DNA of 64,000 nucleotides, from assembly GCF_002234675.1 (NCBI RefSeq), contig NC_019875.2:29385818-29449817 (forward strand), given 5' to 3'. The position numbers and the translations under genes are program-made. Every line of letters starts with the position of its first letter. Position 1 is the first letter of the stretch. This DNA comes from Oryzias latipes. Taxonomy: Eukaryota; Chordata; Actinopteri; Beloniformes; Adrianichthyidae. Below are positions 53,801-62,312 of the stretch, piece by piece. The notes under the pieces were generated by a model. That model had not been told where the DNA came from. It was given only the letters and a program-made list of their open reading frames with translations, and searched no databases.

Positions 53801-56800
53801 GGTCTGTATATATACTGTTATCAGAGTGGAGGTTAAGCATTTCTGTAGGCATGTGAAGAGGCAGAATAGGATCAACCGACTCATCAAGGATCAACCGACT
53901 CATCAAGATCTCATCAAGAGCATCTCACCAAGATGCTCTTTTGTATCTTCATTTTTGGGTGTTTACGTCCATCTGCTACCATTGTAGCACACAGTTTACC
54001 TGTGATTCAATCATTACATGTCTAACCTTCTCAGTTTAACCTCATCTGCCACCATTGCCACTCATTTTTCAAAGATTCTCCTGACAATGAGACGAAAAGA
54101 AAACTACAATTCCCAGACTCCCACCCATTCATATTAGGTATCATTGAAATGTCCTGTATAGATACCAATGGATTTATTTAGGGGTATGCAGAGGTTGTTA
54201 GGAGATATTCAGGTTTAGAAATGTCTTTAAAAGAAGACAAATTTGCATTGCTGGTTGTCAGGAGGATTTTTCTTTCTCATAAATAAAAATATTTATAAAG
54301 TAGGACTGGCGTGGCAACGAGGTTTGATTGACATTTCATGAAACTTGTCATTCATTGAGAGAGGGCTGGTGCATGAGCGCCTGTAACTGGCCTGTCTGTC
54401 TAATTTACAGTGGGTTATTAAGCAAGAGAAAAAGAAAGAAAAAGAGCGGAAAAAACCATCGGCAGAGGACGCTCATCGACCGCCGAGACCTAAAGTCTGC
54501 CATAAGTTAACACCTTCCATCTCCATGTGTCATCCTCGTCCTGATCTTTTTCGTGTCTTCCTCCTTCATTTCCATGTGTCTTGTTTTAGCGCCTGCAGCA
54601 TCACGGGCGGGAGAAAAGCTCGGCTTTTCCGTGTAGTCGGTCTCTGTCTGGCTGTCTGTTGACAAGAATGATGTTGTTTTCCTCTTTGCTCAGGGGGAAA
54701 AGGAAGTTTACTTCCCTCAGGGGGATTTCTGACTAATATTTTACATCCTAGATATCAAAAACAGACATGGGGGTTTATGATGTCTTCCTGAAGGATGAGA
54801 GGGGCAAAGATAAGAGCTCCTTCAATCTGACAGATGCAGGTGAAGCTCTCTGTGTGGATTTCATCAGCAGAAATGTCAAGCAGACATCCGTGTGTTGAAG
54901 TGAACTGCTGGTTTTCTTCTTTCTCCAGGATACCAAGCTGTTATGAATGAGCTGTTCAGGGTCATCGGTGAGTCAGACTTCCCAGAGGAAAGGCTTCTTG
55001 AATGAGTTGAAATCCATTCAAATATAATTTTGTTGTTGTTTTCTCTGAAGCTAACTCCTCCAGTGAGGTCCAAGTGGTCAGCACTGAAAACGGCATCATT
55101 TTGTCCTCCAGCGTCACATACTATGATGAGAACCTGCGTGTCGGATGGCTTCACAAGTACGAGACATTCCCTTAATCATAACTGATCTGCCTTTGCATGA
55201 CTGCAAGACTATTGACGGTATCAGAGAACTGGACTGAGTGCGTGTGACGTCATCCGTAGCAGATAGCTTTCTTCTGGCCCCAACCAAATGAAATCAATTT
55301 AGTCGCCATTTTTTTCCTGATACGGACTCTGCCATGTTGGGGCCAGACGTCGTCAGTAAGCAGTGATTGGTCCAAGTCATTCGGTCATTGTTTCTATGGC
55401 TACCAGTCTCACCAAGCAGGGGTGATCTTGTTGGAAGTTCACACCCCTACCACTTAAAAGCGGGCTACCAAATCTGTCAAACGTTTTGATCGTGGGACGT
55501 GGGGGGCCAGCAGGCTCCACCTACTTTTATTGAGACATCTTATTGGTCAGTTTACATCGTCAATCATCTGAACTACAGAAAAATATCACGTCAAAAAAGG
55601 GATTAGGGGGAGAATGGTTATTTGTCAGGATGAGGCGGCAGTGGCTCAGGCGGTTGAGCAGGTCGTTCAATGATAAAAGGGTCGGCGGCTCGATCCCCAC
55701 TCCCCCCAGTCAACCGTTGCTGTGTCCTTTGGCAAGACACCCTACCCTCCCTGCCTCCAGTGTGGAGGGTAGGTGCATCTGAATGTGTCTGTCTCTCTGT
55801 CTGTCTGCCCCAGGGCAGATTTTCCTTTGCTCTTTGGGGCCATTTAGTGAAAATGACCTGACCATGGTATAACTGATGGTAACACCTTAACAGTGTTTTG
55901 GTTCATTTTGAAAAGGTGACTTTTTAACTCGCAAACTGACCTCAAAACAATTCTAATTGTGTCTGAGGAAAGGCGTCACAGAAAAGATCAGATTGATTTG
56001 TTTCCTGAAGAAACTCAGAACAAACATCTGTTGACATTGATTTCCTGTATACATTTGAAGAGTTTGGGCTTCCCAGGTTCCACAGAATCTGTTGTTTAAA
56101 TATAGATTGAACTTTAGAGGGCGAGACAGATTTGGCCTTCACATTTCACTTTCAGCAAAGAACTGTAAACTACTGATCTGCATTGAACTTTAGAAGCTCA
56201 CTTTGCTTTTCTCAGCTCCAGATGTTGCAACATATCTGATGTTCTGAAAGTTTAATGACTGTGGGTCCAAGCAAACGCCTTCTACTTTAGCTAGCTTACA
56301 ATCTGTCTTTTGAAATAAAGATTCAAACATTTTTAGTGTCGTTGTATTTCTACAATGAAATTTCCGATGGCACTCAGTCAAAAATAAAGAAAATAGTAGA
56401 CAGAAAAAATAATAAAAACCAATATAAAAAGAAATTATATGTATTTTAAAGCAGTGGGTTTTAAGAAAACTATTTTTTTAAAGAACACTTACTCTGTTGA
56501 AAATTTTATGAAATAAGTGTTTTTAAAGTTAAGGTTTTTCCAAAAGCAGCTCAAAAATAGAAATCAGCGTAACATTCGAGGTATGCCTTTAGGAAAATGT
56601 AGAACACTTGGAGTTTATTTTGTATACTTGAGTGTAAGATTATGGACTATGTGCCAATATCAGTGTAGAAAGTGTACTAACTGAATACTTCTTCAGACCA
56701 AATTGGAACATTTTAAGTTTACAATATAATACATATAAAAAGTAAACTTCAAGCACACCTCCTCAATTTTTATATAGACTAAGTATACTTGTAGTACACT

Positions 56801-58075
56801 GAAAGAGACTACTTTTTACTAAGGATGTAGTGACATCTTTAGAGAATGATTTTTGTCACTATGGATGCCTTGTTGTTATGTGGTAGGTGGTCCTCTTCTC
56901 CAGGTTATGGCCTCCTAAATTAAAAGTGAGTTTTCCTTCATCTCGTTCTTCCAATTTCTCCGTTAGAGATGCCAAGATTGCAGCTTCAGAGAGAGTAAAG
57001 TCTGGAGTCACAGGCGAGCAGCTTTGGCTGAAGATCAGCGAACCCACTGAGAAGGACAAAGGAAAATACACCATGGATATTTTTGATGGCAAGGACGGCG
57101 TGAAGAGAGTCTTTGACCTCACTGGAAAAGGTCGGTTAAGTCAGACTTATTTACTCAAACGCACCAAGCCTCAACATTTTATTTTTCCATTCATGAATTA
57201 AAATGTTTTTTTTTGTTTTGTTCAGCTTGGGATGAAGCTTTTGAAGAATTCCAAAGACTTAAGTGAGTAAATTAAGTTCATTTGACAGGCCGTTGAATTT
57301 TTATTTTTGTCTGAGTTTTGGATTTGTGGGCAAAAATAAACAGAAAAGGCCAAAAATGTAATCAGTGAACTTGAAAAAAACTTAAAAAGTATTTCCTGCT
57401 ATTGTAGAGTTTATCAAATAACGGAGACAGCATTTTTTAGATGTTTCTGACTGTTTGTTCTCTGATTCCTTCTTCAGGGCTGCAGCCATTGCAGAGAGAA
57501 GTAAGTGTTTGTTTTCTCTGACGTTTTCCTCTGGGGACCTAGCAGTACAAAAAAAGCAGTTTGCTGTAAACACAGCTGGTTATTTATTTTGCATGGTTAT
57601 AAATTTAATTAAGAAAATCCTGGTGGCATTTGTGGTTCTCTTGTGTTTCTTCAGACCGTGCTCGTGTTGTTGGAGGTTTGCCAGATGTGGTTGCAATCCA
57701 AGAGGGCAAGGTAAACAAATGACACAGTTCCAGTACTGACAAACCGAGTGGATCTCACGTTCTGCTCTGTTTTACTCTGTTTGAGTGACGCACTTTCCTT
57801 CCCTTCAGTCCCTGAACCTGACTGGGAATGTGTGGGGCGAGCCCACACCAGAGGTTTGCTGGACGAAGAACGACAAGGAGCTCGTTTCCGACGAGCGCTA
57901 CAAACTCAAGTTCGAGCACGGCAAGTTCGCCAGCATCACAATCGCGGCGGTCACCACGGCCGACTCTGGCAAATACGCTCTGGTGGTCAAGAACAAGTTT
58001 GGCAAGGAGGCCGGCGAGTTCACCGTGAGCGTGTACAACCCAGAGGAAGAGGAGAGCAAGGAGGACAAGAAGTGA
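31890..58075 (+). CDS. myom1: Myomesin-1 type M-band protein, 36 coding exons, 1,480 aa
   Basis: The product cross-links myosin filaments and titin at the sarcomeric M-band. Coding exon lengths sum to 4,443 nt with every junction in frame; all introns are GT-AG except one GC-AG. Domain order is a unique N-terminus (1-161), two Ig domains, five fibronectin III domains, five Ig domains with helical linkers, and a short acidic tail, the canonical myomesin plan. Phrases such as RGHEGVMYFIEK, EWTITVPG and GGLPDVVAIQEGK align with MYOM1 better than with MYOM2. Human MYOM1 is about 1,685 aa; the difference is mainly a shorter N-terminus and no EH segment. It diverges from the myosin light chain gene and points towards a probable lpin2 promoter, as in human. 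Details of exons are in the block entries. Confidence 0.95.
32740..32870 (+). repeat. Dispersed repeat family 3, copy 1
   Basis: GGCATCATTGAAAAGCCTC, ATTTTCAGGTTTAGAACTGT and AATATGCACTGCTGGCATTC are matched in the same order at 54135-54270. Non-coding and diverged. Confidence 0.5.
33895..34260 (+). repeat. Dispersed repeat family 4, copy 1
   Basis: Shared phrases are TTTCTATGGCAACCACTCTC, ACACCCCTACCACT and CTCCTACTTTTATTCAAG followed by TTTGAACTACAGAAAAT. The same order occurs at 55330-55590 (+) and, reversed, at 52560-52800. No coding capacity. Confidence 0.6.
35186..37739 (+). CDS. myom1: myom1 coding exons 4-9: Ig domains My2-My3 (residues 162-396)
   Basis: Exons 35186-35343, 35455-35547, 35642-35727, 35882-35926, 37349-37510, 37578-37739. 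The first Ig has PPEFIVKPRGQTVLEGK, VKLHCTVAGWPKPRIAWYK and DTAQYCASALNVKG, with paired B- and F-strand cysteines. The second has DKFDVAFGCEGETLSLGC, PEVVWYRD and LNKEDEGMYTLRV. Each Ig is split over two to three exons, as in human MYOM1. Confidence 0.92.
35927..37348 (+). other. myom1 intron between coding exons 7 and 8
   Basis: A 1.4-kb GT-AG intron, AT-rich. It contains the longest copy of dispersed repeat family 1 (about 36450-36905). Nothing else was recognised. Confidence 0.75.
36450..36905 (+). repeat. Dispersed repeat family 1, near full-length copy
   Basis: About 455 bp running from AAAGTCCCACTCAGATCATC through TTTTTAGCCAAAATC, GGACATAGTTTCTGCAGGAC, GTTGTGGGCGGGACTGTAGG, CCCCGCCCAC and TGCTGAGAGCTC to TGTCCTCCATC and GCCGCAAGAACATTTTAA. 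The copy at 44515-44895 has the same order throughout. It has no reading frame, no tRNA-like head and no obvious terminal inverted repeats, so its class is unclear. Confidence 0.7.
37740..38909 (+). other. myom1 intron between coding exons 9 and 10, ending in a TG microsatellite
   Basis: A 1.2-kb AT-rich GT-AG intron. Its last 55 bp are a (TG)n run (about 38854-38900) that extends almost to the CCAG acceptor. No other feature was recognised. Confidence 0.8.
38854..38900 (+). repeat. (TG)n microsatellite at the acceptor of coding exon 10
   Basis: A GTGTGT run interrupted by GCGTGTGTCCGC sits within 10-55 bp of the 3' splice site, where a polypyrimidine tract is normally found. Confidence 0.9.
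38910..46064 (+). CDS. myom1: myom1 coding exons 10-18: fibronectin III domains 1-4 (residues 397-839)
   Basis: Exons 38910-39051, 40038-40237, 40316-40372, 41979-42103, 42590-42773, 42853-43027, 44253-44374, 45655-45851, 45938-46064. Each Fn3 begins with a Pro-rich strand and a conserved Trp (VVVTWKQP, VVLAWKPP, VVVTWKAS, MVLGWTPP) and ends with a Tyr-x-Phe-Arg-Val motif (YMFRVRALN, YSFRVRSCN, YVFRVKAVN, YQFRVRAVN). A 19-residue linker (GPSAPWTGMIKFTEED) joins the first two. Between domains 3 and 4, where human MYOM1 can include the EH segment, exons at 44374 and 45655 join directly. The last exon ends at a GC donor. Confidence 0.92.
39052..40037 (+). other. myom1 intron between coding exons 10 and 11
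   Basis: GT-AG intron of about 1 kb containing dispersed repeat family 2 (39385-39590) and a C-rich run near 39233. The open frame at 39470-39775 overlaps the repeat and has no domain. Confidence 0.75.
39385..39590 (+). repeat. Dispersed repeat family 2, copy 2
   Basis: Matches 19041-19250 through ATCTCCATAGCAACCATTTC, GGGGTGACGAACAGGTCGAT, GATTTCCTTGGCAACAA and TTCAGCTTGAGCCAGCGATG. Divergence is modest (roughly one difference per six to eight bases by eye). Confidence 0.6.
40373..41978 (+). other. myom1 intron between coding exons 12 and 13
   Basis: A 1.6-kb GT-AG intron. The central part (about 40985-41470) is unusually CpG-rich for an intron here, and a (TG)n microsatellite lies at about 41779-41803. 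No exon or gene was recognised. Confidence 0.75.
43090..43579 (+). mobile_element. L2-like LINE 3' end remnant
   Basis: A plus-strand frame contains FKKKNLKKHLFSKAF, which resembles the C-terminal LK-HLF-AF motif of L2/CR1-type reverse-transcriptase proteins. Upstream, LGSRFFYWLIKVC resembles the FRIDFK-type motif of the same domain. The tail AGCACTTTGAGATGCACTGT and AAAGTGCTTCACAAATAAA is the usual 3' end of fish LINE/SINE elements. It is 5'-truncated, and a later transposon inserted at its end (43580). Confidence 0.55.
43580..44129. mobile_element. Non-autonomous DNA transposon with long inverted repeats and a palindrome array
   Basis: The 550-bp element starts TACGGAGCCCCTAAAGGGCC and ends with the exact complement GGCCCTTTAGGGGCTCCGTA. 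It is flanked on both sides by GAATTG (43574-43579 and 44130-44135), a 6-bp target-site duplication. The arms run about 150 bp inward through A-rich/T-rich sequence to copies of a 21-bp unit containing CTGGTGCGCACC, itself palindromic. Two units lie in the left arm and six in tandem at about 43900-44020 on the right. There is no transposase. The 6-bp duplication excludes typical hAT (8 bp) and Tc1 (TA); superfamily not assigned. Confidence 0.85.
44375..45654 (+). other. myom1 intron between coding exons 16 and 17 (site of the EH segment in mammals)
   Basis: A 1.3-kb GT-AG intron. It holds a near full-length copy of dispersed repeat family 1 (44515-44895). No exon resembling the Pro/Ser/Lys-rich EH segment was recognised in any frame. 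Confidence 0.7.
44515..44895 (+). repeat. Dispersed repeat family 1, near full-length copy
   Basis: Runs from AAAGTCCCGGTCCAATCATC through TTCCCACTGGTCTTTCATGC, TCATAGTTTCTGCAGAGCAG and TGCTGAGAGCTCTCTGTTCA to TTTGTCCTCCGTCGTCAG and GCCACAAGAACATGTTAAGA, collinear with 36450-36905. Confidence 0.7.
46080..46132 (+). repeat. (CA)n microsatellite
   Basis: A CACACA run with CACCC interruptions, immediately downstream of the GC splice donor of myom1 coding exon 18. Confidence 0.9.
46511..46913 (+). repeat. Unnamed repeat, copy A, flanked by a ~30-bp direct repeat
   Basis: Contains AATCTGCCATTGAAGCTC, CAAACACACCTGATCCAGG, GGGCCGGCCCTCGAGGCCTG and TACGTGAACATACGCGG. A second copy of the same body begins at 49865. 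CATCCAATCAGGGGG followed by AAAGAAA and GTCTTTT occurs at 46478-46510 and again at 46914-46943, so the block is bounded by a long direct repeat. Confidence 0.65.
47821..47852 (+). promoter_or_regulatory. Cluster of four E-box motifs in tandem 8-bp repeats
   Basis: TTCACCTG is repeated three times, followed by TTCATCTG; each unit contains a CANNTG E-box. In a muscle gene intron this could bind MyoD-family or ZEB factors, but it could equally be a simple tandem repeat. Confidence 0.35.
48203..48580 (+). CDS. myom1: myom1 coding exons 19-20: fibronectin III domain 5 (residues 840-939)
   Basis: Exons 48203-48387 and 48466-48580. The domain reads VPVGLRVLEVRDTSAVVLW, NGYYLDLKV and SYVFRVRAQNLAGVGKPS, ending TRPGTKE in the next exon. 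It follows the 2.1-kb GC-AG intron. Confidence 0.93.
48714..58075 (+). CDS. myom1: myom1 coding exons 21-36: C-terminal Ig domains My9-My13 (residues 940-1480)
   Basis: Exons 48714-48870, 48948-49054, 49149-49193, 49482-49618, 49687-49831, 53036-53095, 53170-53237, 53329-53454, 54752-54839, 54929-54967, 55051-55156, 56967-57130, 57226-57262, 57478-57500, 57655-57710, 57809-58075. Five Ig domains alternate with helical linkers encoded by tiny exons (LLRLLDLSHEHKFP, FKELQRKSEFERAEWVRKQ, YQAVMNELFRVI, EEFQRLKAAAIAERN). My13 mediates antiparallel dimerisation in myomesins. In this My13 the B-strand reads LNLTGNVWG, where human MYOM1 has Cys in place of the Gly. The tail PEEEESKEDKK is short and charged. 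Confidence 0.92.
50207..51334. mobile_element. hAT-type non-autonomous DNA transposon, 1,128 bp
   Basis: Ends are TAGGGTTGTGCCGATGGACG and, in reverse complement, TAGGGTTGGGCGATGTCCCC. It is flanked by an exact 8-bp duplication GCGCCAAA at 50199-50206 and 51335-51342, the hAT signature. Subterminal copies of CATCGTCCATC occur near both ends. No transposase frame was found, so it is non-autonomous. The perfect duplication suggests a relatively young insertion. Confidence 0.9.
51379..52210. mobile_element. hAT-type non-autonomous DNA transposon, 832 bp
   Basis: The left end is CAGTGTTTTCAACC and the right end, in reverse complement, is CAGTGTTTTTCAACC. Both are followed inward by GCCACGGCACAC-type motifs, repeated at the right end. 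The 8-bp duplication TGTTAAAC lies at 51371-51378 and 52211-52218. CAGTG ends with an 8-bp duplication are typical of Charlie-like hATs. No transposase was seen. Confidence 0.9.
52540..52810 (-). repeat. Dispersed repeat family 4, reverse copy
   Basis: On the minus strand this carries GGTTGCCAAT-type, ACACCCCTTCTACTTGAAAG and GGGGGCCAACAGGCTCCACC motifs in the same order as the plus-strand copy at 55330-55590 (GGGGGGCCAGCAGGCTCCAC). Non-coding. Confidence 0.55.
53455..54751 (+). other. myom1 intron between coding exons 28 and 29
   Basis: A 1.3-kb GT-AG intron. It contains a short tandem duplication (AGGATCAACCGACTCATCA twice, about 53869-53907) and dispersed repeat family 3 copy 2 (54135-54270). 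Confidence 0.75.
54135..54270 (+). repeat. Dispersed repeat family 3, copy 2
   Basis: GGTATCATTGAAATGTCCTG, ATATTCAGGTTTAGAAATGT and TTTGCATTGCTGGTTGTCAG follow the same order as 32740-32870. Diverged, non-coding. Confidence 0.5.
55330..55590 (+). repeat. Dispersed repeat family 4, copy 3
   Basis: TTTCTATGGCTACCAGTCTC, CACACCCCTACCACTT, CTCCACCTACTTTTATTGAG and TCTGAACTACAGAAAAATAT are collinear with 33945-34125. Confidence 0.6.
55631..55815 (+). mobile_element. tRNA-derived SINE
   Basis: Head GGCAGTGGCTCAGGCGGTTG has a box A (TGGCTCAGGCGG); box B appears as GGCTCGATCCCC about 45 nt later. The body TGTCCTTTGGCAAGACACCC is a hallmark of a widespread fish SINE. The 3' end is degenerate around 55815. 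Confidence 0.65.
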
Positions 58076-58142
58076 AGGAAAGGAGATCAGTGAAGAAGAT
58101 GTCTCCAAAGCATTTCCTCCTGCAGTCCAGCAGTTCAATAAA
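58076..58142 (+). other. myom1 3' UTR with poly(A) signal
   Basis: AATAAA at 58137-58142, only about 60 nt after the stop codon and followed by GT/T-rich sequence. This gives a very short 3' UTR. Confidence 0.65.
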
Positions 58143-58199
58143 TGCTCCTCTCAGCTGTTTCCTCCTGTGTGTTTCATGTCCAAATGCCTTCATTTAGGA

Positions 58200-61100
58200 A
58201 GAAAAGGCTGAAAGTGAGCAAGAAACAGAATTTTGTGCCGTTATAGGTTTCTTCTTCTGTTGAGTTATTTCAACAACTTAAGGGGCAAAACGACAAAAAT
58301 TGCATTCCTTTCATTAGTTTTCAGTTTAGAAAAGTCAGGTATAACTGGAACAGATTTTGTTTTCCTTTATGGAAAGAACGCTGCAAAAGAGGAATGCAGC
58401 GCTTCAGGTAGAGTGGAAGGAAAACATGATAAGCTATCCTGCAGCACTTCATCTGAAGTGGGAGGAACAAGTCCAACACGCTGTTTTCACCTGCAGGCAC
58501 TTCTCTTTTGACACTGCTGCTGCTTCTTTTTTTAAAGACCTTTCTCGTTGTACGGCTCTAACTTTAATCATAAAAGCAACAAAAAATATGAAAATGTTTC
58601 TTTCTCAAAGAATTGGACAACAAGCTATTTATTTATTTGTCGGATTCCACTCATTTTTCACACAAAAAGTCATTACTACAAGTGAGGCAGTTTAGTTTTT
58701 ATTCACTATATATTGTAAACTCAGAAGGATCCTATCTAGTCTGAAGTACTCGGTGTACTTCCTACGTTAGGGGTCTATAGTAGTATCCTTGCTATATTTA
58801 TACTTAAAGTTAACTTCAAGTACTACTGTTTGGTTTGGCATATGCCATTCCTATTGGCAAACAGGAAGGATCGTTGATATTTCTATCATCTAGTTTGCTA
58901 AACTTTGAACTTTTTGGGGATTTACTAATTTTAGACTACTACTACTTTGGACCTATTTATAAAGTTTTCCCATTGGTCTTTTAATTATGCTTATGATGAT
59001 TTTAGGCAAAAAAAAACAACTGTTGTTTTCTGGGACATAGTTTCTGGAGTTCATCAAAAATTAATCTCTGAGTTGTGCAGAAAAAATTGCAGCAGTAGCA
59101 GATCTATCCAGCCGTACACTTTAGATCCAGATTCCAGCTCAGACGAGAAAAACAAAGACGTTGATGGATCTATCGGTCAGCAGGTGGATGCATCAGGATG
59201 GGGTGGAGAAGAATTTGTTAAAACAGCAAAAACACCATTTTCGTTGGGGGGAATTGTCAATATTTCATAAATCGACTACAGGAATCTCCTGTCAACACTG
59301 AATGTTTGGGGACCAGAATGGTTGAAACATCAGAAAAAACACTAAGGATTTTAGAAAAGAAAACTCTAGAAGAAGCAGGCTTGACCCTCGGGTGTGTCCG
59401 TGCTTCTGAAATAGCAGAGATGCTCTCACGAAAACATGCATGTATTCATTTTTGATCTGTAGAAGAGGAAGCGAATGCTGGAAAGATCCAGTTGTTCTGA
59501 AGCCATGCGGAGGAGCAGAGCTGGAAAGCAAATGAGCCTGAGCTTCACTCATCCTGCAGCGTTGCATCCTGAACGCGTTTCCATAGCAACGTGCCGTTCC
59601 TTTGAGCGCTCTGTGTTCCTGCTTGTCTTCTTGCTCATCTTTCCACTTAGCTTCTGCGGTCGCTCCGCAGATCAAGGCGAGGAGAGAAGGAAGGTTTGGG
59701 AATTAGATCCATAGATCCGTTTCACCCATACTCCCAGAGTGTCCTGGACCGCGGGTCCACCAGATACTTTTCACTATTCTTGCTTTTTTCTGCCCCTCTG
59801 GGCAGAAAAAATGTTTCCAGCCCCTCAAAAAATAATGACATCAAAATCATTTAAAGGGGGGGAGGTTAAATTTATTATTTGGCTCAAAAAATTAAAATCC
59901 CAAAGCACACTTGTCGGGGGATCCAAAGAAGGTTTTGAAATTATTGTGGGATGGCCACACAACCTATGGCTTGTCGACCGTCTTGTGCCAAAGCGGGAAA
60001 TTTGGCGATCTTCGTAAAAAACTCACACACGTGCCACCAGGTAAAGTTTGGTTTCGTTGACCTCTGACCCCGTGAAGAGACCAAAATCTTGAATTTTGAA
60101 CAGAATCCTTGTTAGTACCAGCAACAAGTTTAAACTTCTCCCAGGGATTTCAATCCATCGTTTCCTAACTCCTTGTGCATCACTGGGAAAATGCCTCCAA
60201 GGCACGTTAACGTTGGGAGTTGGGTCATCTAGACCCACTAGACAGTGCTCTGAACCTTTTTTCTTCAATGATTTGTGATCTTCACTGGTGTCCATAAATT
60301 ACATGAAATCTTTCCACCTTTATCCACCTTTGTCATGGTAGGTCCTTAGATTACTGAGTTTGTGCTAATAATGCCATTATTAGTTTACTATTGTAGACAT
60401 TTTTATTACGTCTTTATTTTTCAAATAGATGCATTTTTTACTTCTGCCTGTCGTTTAGTTGGTGTCAGTAGCCTATTTAACATAAAGACAGCAGGTAATG
60501 CAGGCAGTAAAACAGCGGCGCATTTTGAGATCATGAATAAACAATAGTTTTTTGGAGGATTTTTACTGTTGGTGTTGCACAAAATTAGGAAAATGCCGAA
60601 TATTCTTGTATTAATCCCAGTGATGAGTTCTATGATTTAGTTTTTAATGTTTATAAGACGTAAATATGATATTCACAATAACAGGTTTAAAAAAACAAAC
60701 AAAAAAAACTCTGATACGTTTCACAAAGACACACACAGGACGTCACACATCAAGCAGAAATGAAGTTGTTGCTAAAAATGATGCCAGGAGTCCAGTTCTA
60801 AAATAAAATGACAAAAGAGCAAAGAAATTATTATTAATATGTCCAGACTTTGTTTGTAGCATAATCATATAGGCATAATTTTAACAGATTATGTTTTTAT
60901 GGAAAAATCTAAATGTTATATGTTGTTTAAGGTTTAACTTGATCTATTCTGGATTAATATGCCTGTCTGTTATTGTTCATATATATGTTTATAAAGTTAA
61001 GTTTAGCTTTAGTGTGTTTAATACATGTTTATTTTGTTTGGCCGAAAGCGTGTTTTGGATTCAGACCCCGGGTGTGACTGAGTTGGACACCTCTGTAGTA

Positions 61101-61440
61101 CGTGTATATAAAATTCATGCATTTTTTTGTGTGTAAAATGGCCAAATATAAATAGGGAACACAAAAGGATGTTGTCAAATTGTGTGTCTGGTGGGTTCCT
61201 CGCCCAGGGAGTCAGTTAGTGTAGAAACCGCCACTGGTCAAATGACAGTTAAATTAAACCAAATAATGTTTATTTGCTTGTTTATTGAAAAAATATATCT
61301 CATAAGTGTGAAAGTTTCTAGACCTCCCCTACTTTTGACATTTATATTTACACCTATCTGTTGTTTGTTTGCACGTGCCACATATTTTCTCGTTAAAATT
61401 AAAAAGTCAGTTATTTCCGTTTCCAAAGAAAGCTTTTGTG
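58200..61440. other. Intergenic DNA between myom1 and the probable lpin2 promoter
   Basis: AT-rich. It contains a piece of dispersed repeat family 1 (about 58955-59160) and AAGTACTT-type repeats near 58740-58830. A moderately GC-rich segment at 59450-59700 has no recognisable coding exon; the minus-strand open frame over it shows no known domain. Confidence 0.55.
58955..59160 (+). repeat. Dispersed repeat family 1, partial copy
   Basis: TTTTCCCATTGGTCTTTTAA, TTATGATGATTTTAGGC and TGGGACATAGTTTCTGGAG are collinear with the first third of the family, followed by CTCTGAGTTGTG. Confidence 0.55.
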
Positions 61441-61449
61441 TTTGTTCGG

Positions 61450-62050
61450 GAGCCAGTTCTGTCGCAATCCTTTCGATTTTACGGACTGGATGAGGTGAAA
61501 GTCCCCGAGGCGGCGTGTCCGTCCGCACGCGTACAACCCCAACCTGAGGCGCGAGCGCCTGCGTGACTGCGCCGCCGCAGTTCGGCTCTCTGTCAACTTG
61601 AGCTGGCAGCCGGAGCTCTACCAGCCGGTCACGGTGGTCCAGGAAGGGACACGTCAGGGCGCCTAAGCGGACTGTGACGGGCAGCGGCATGGAGAAGGCG
61701 CTATAGGACACTTTATCAGCAGCCCCCCGCTGACGGAACCGAAAGGTGAGGACACGGACGGAGCGTGGAAAAACGGCTTTAAGCTCATAATTGGAACGCG
61801 CCTACGTGGAAATGTACACATTTGAATCCACGCTAGCTTATTAAGCTAACGCTAGCTTACGTGCTGGCAGGATAGCGATCCTTTAAATTTAATTCGGAAT
61901 TACAGATAAATGTTTCAGTTTGCGTGTCCATTCAGTTAATGGTTTTTTGAACAAACGCTGTCGTTTTTGGAGCGCGGCGGGTGGCGGACGCCGCTTCACG
62001 GTCCGTCACCGTGTCAAACCGGAGAGCTAGCTGAGGGCTAGCCGAGGCTA
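61450..62050 (+). promoter_or_regulatory. CpG-rich promoter and probable non-coding exon 1 of the downstream gene (lpin2 candidate)
   Basis: CpG dinucleotides are dense from about 61490 to 62050, in contrast to the AT-rich flanks. A consensus donor (CGAAAG/GTGAGG) at 61745/61746 would end a first exon that has no long reading frame. Human LPIN2 lies just downstream of MYOM1 on the same strand and has an untranslated first exon, so lpin2 is the best guess. No lipin coding sequence is present in the window, so the identity is inferred from gene order alone. Confidence 0.5.
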
Positions 62051-62312
62051 GCGTCCATTCATTTCGTTTTGCTCTTAATGTCTCGGTTTGCCTCCACAAT
62101 TGTCGTCCGCTTGCGTTCGGCGGGAAAGACTTGCTGGTCCAAAAACAAACACAGCTGTGGTTCGCTCCTATATTCGCGCATTCATTTCTTCAGTTTCGGC
62201 GTCGGACACACTGGCGTGTCCATAATACTTTTTCTCCTGCTGGGGCCATGGAGGGCACCCCTGTGGGTTCCCCCATGGTAAATGTGGCAGATGGGGCAAG
62301 AACTTCTCCCCT

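Larger units (their letters stand above)
55157..56966 (+). other. myom1 intron between coding exons 31 and 32
   Basis: A 1.8-kb GT-AG intron. It holds dispersed repeat family 4 copy 3 (about 55330-55590), a tRNA-derived SINE (55631-55815) and AT-rich sequence with AGTATACTT-type repeats near 56600-56810. Confidence 0.75.

Noticed and set aside
57785-57808. ATG-like extension upstream of the last myom1 exon
   Set aside because: It is intronic sequence before the CCCTTCAG acceptor at 57808.
59292-59675. 127-codon minus-strand open frame between myom1 and the downstream promoter
   Set aside because: No domain, no splice context and low coding appearance.
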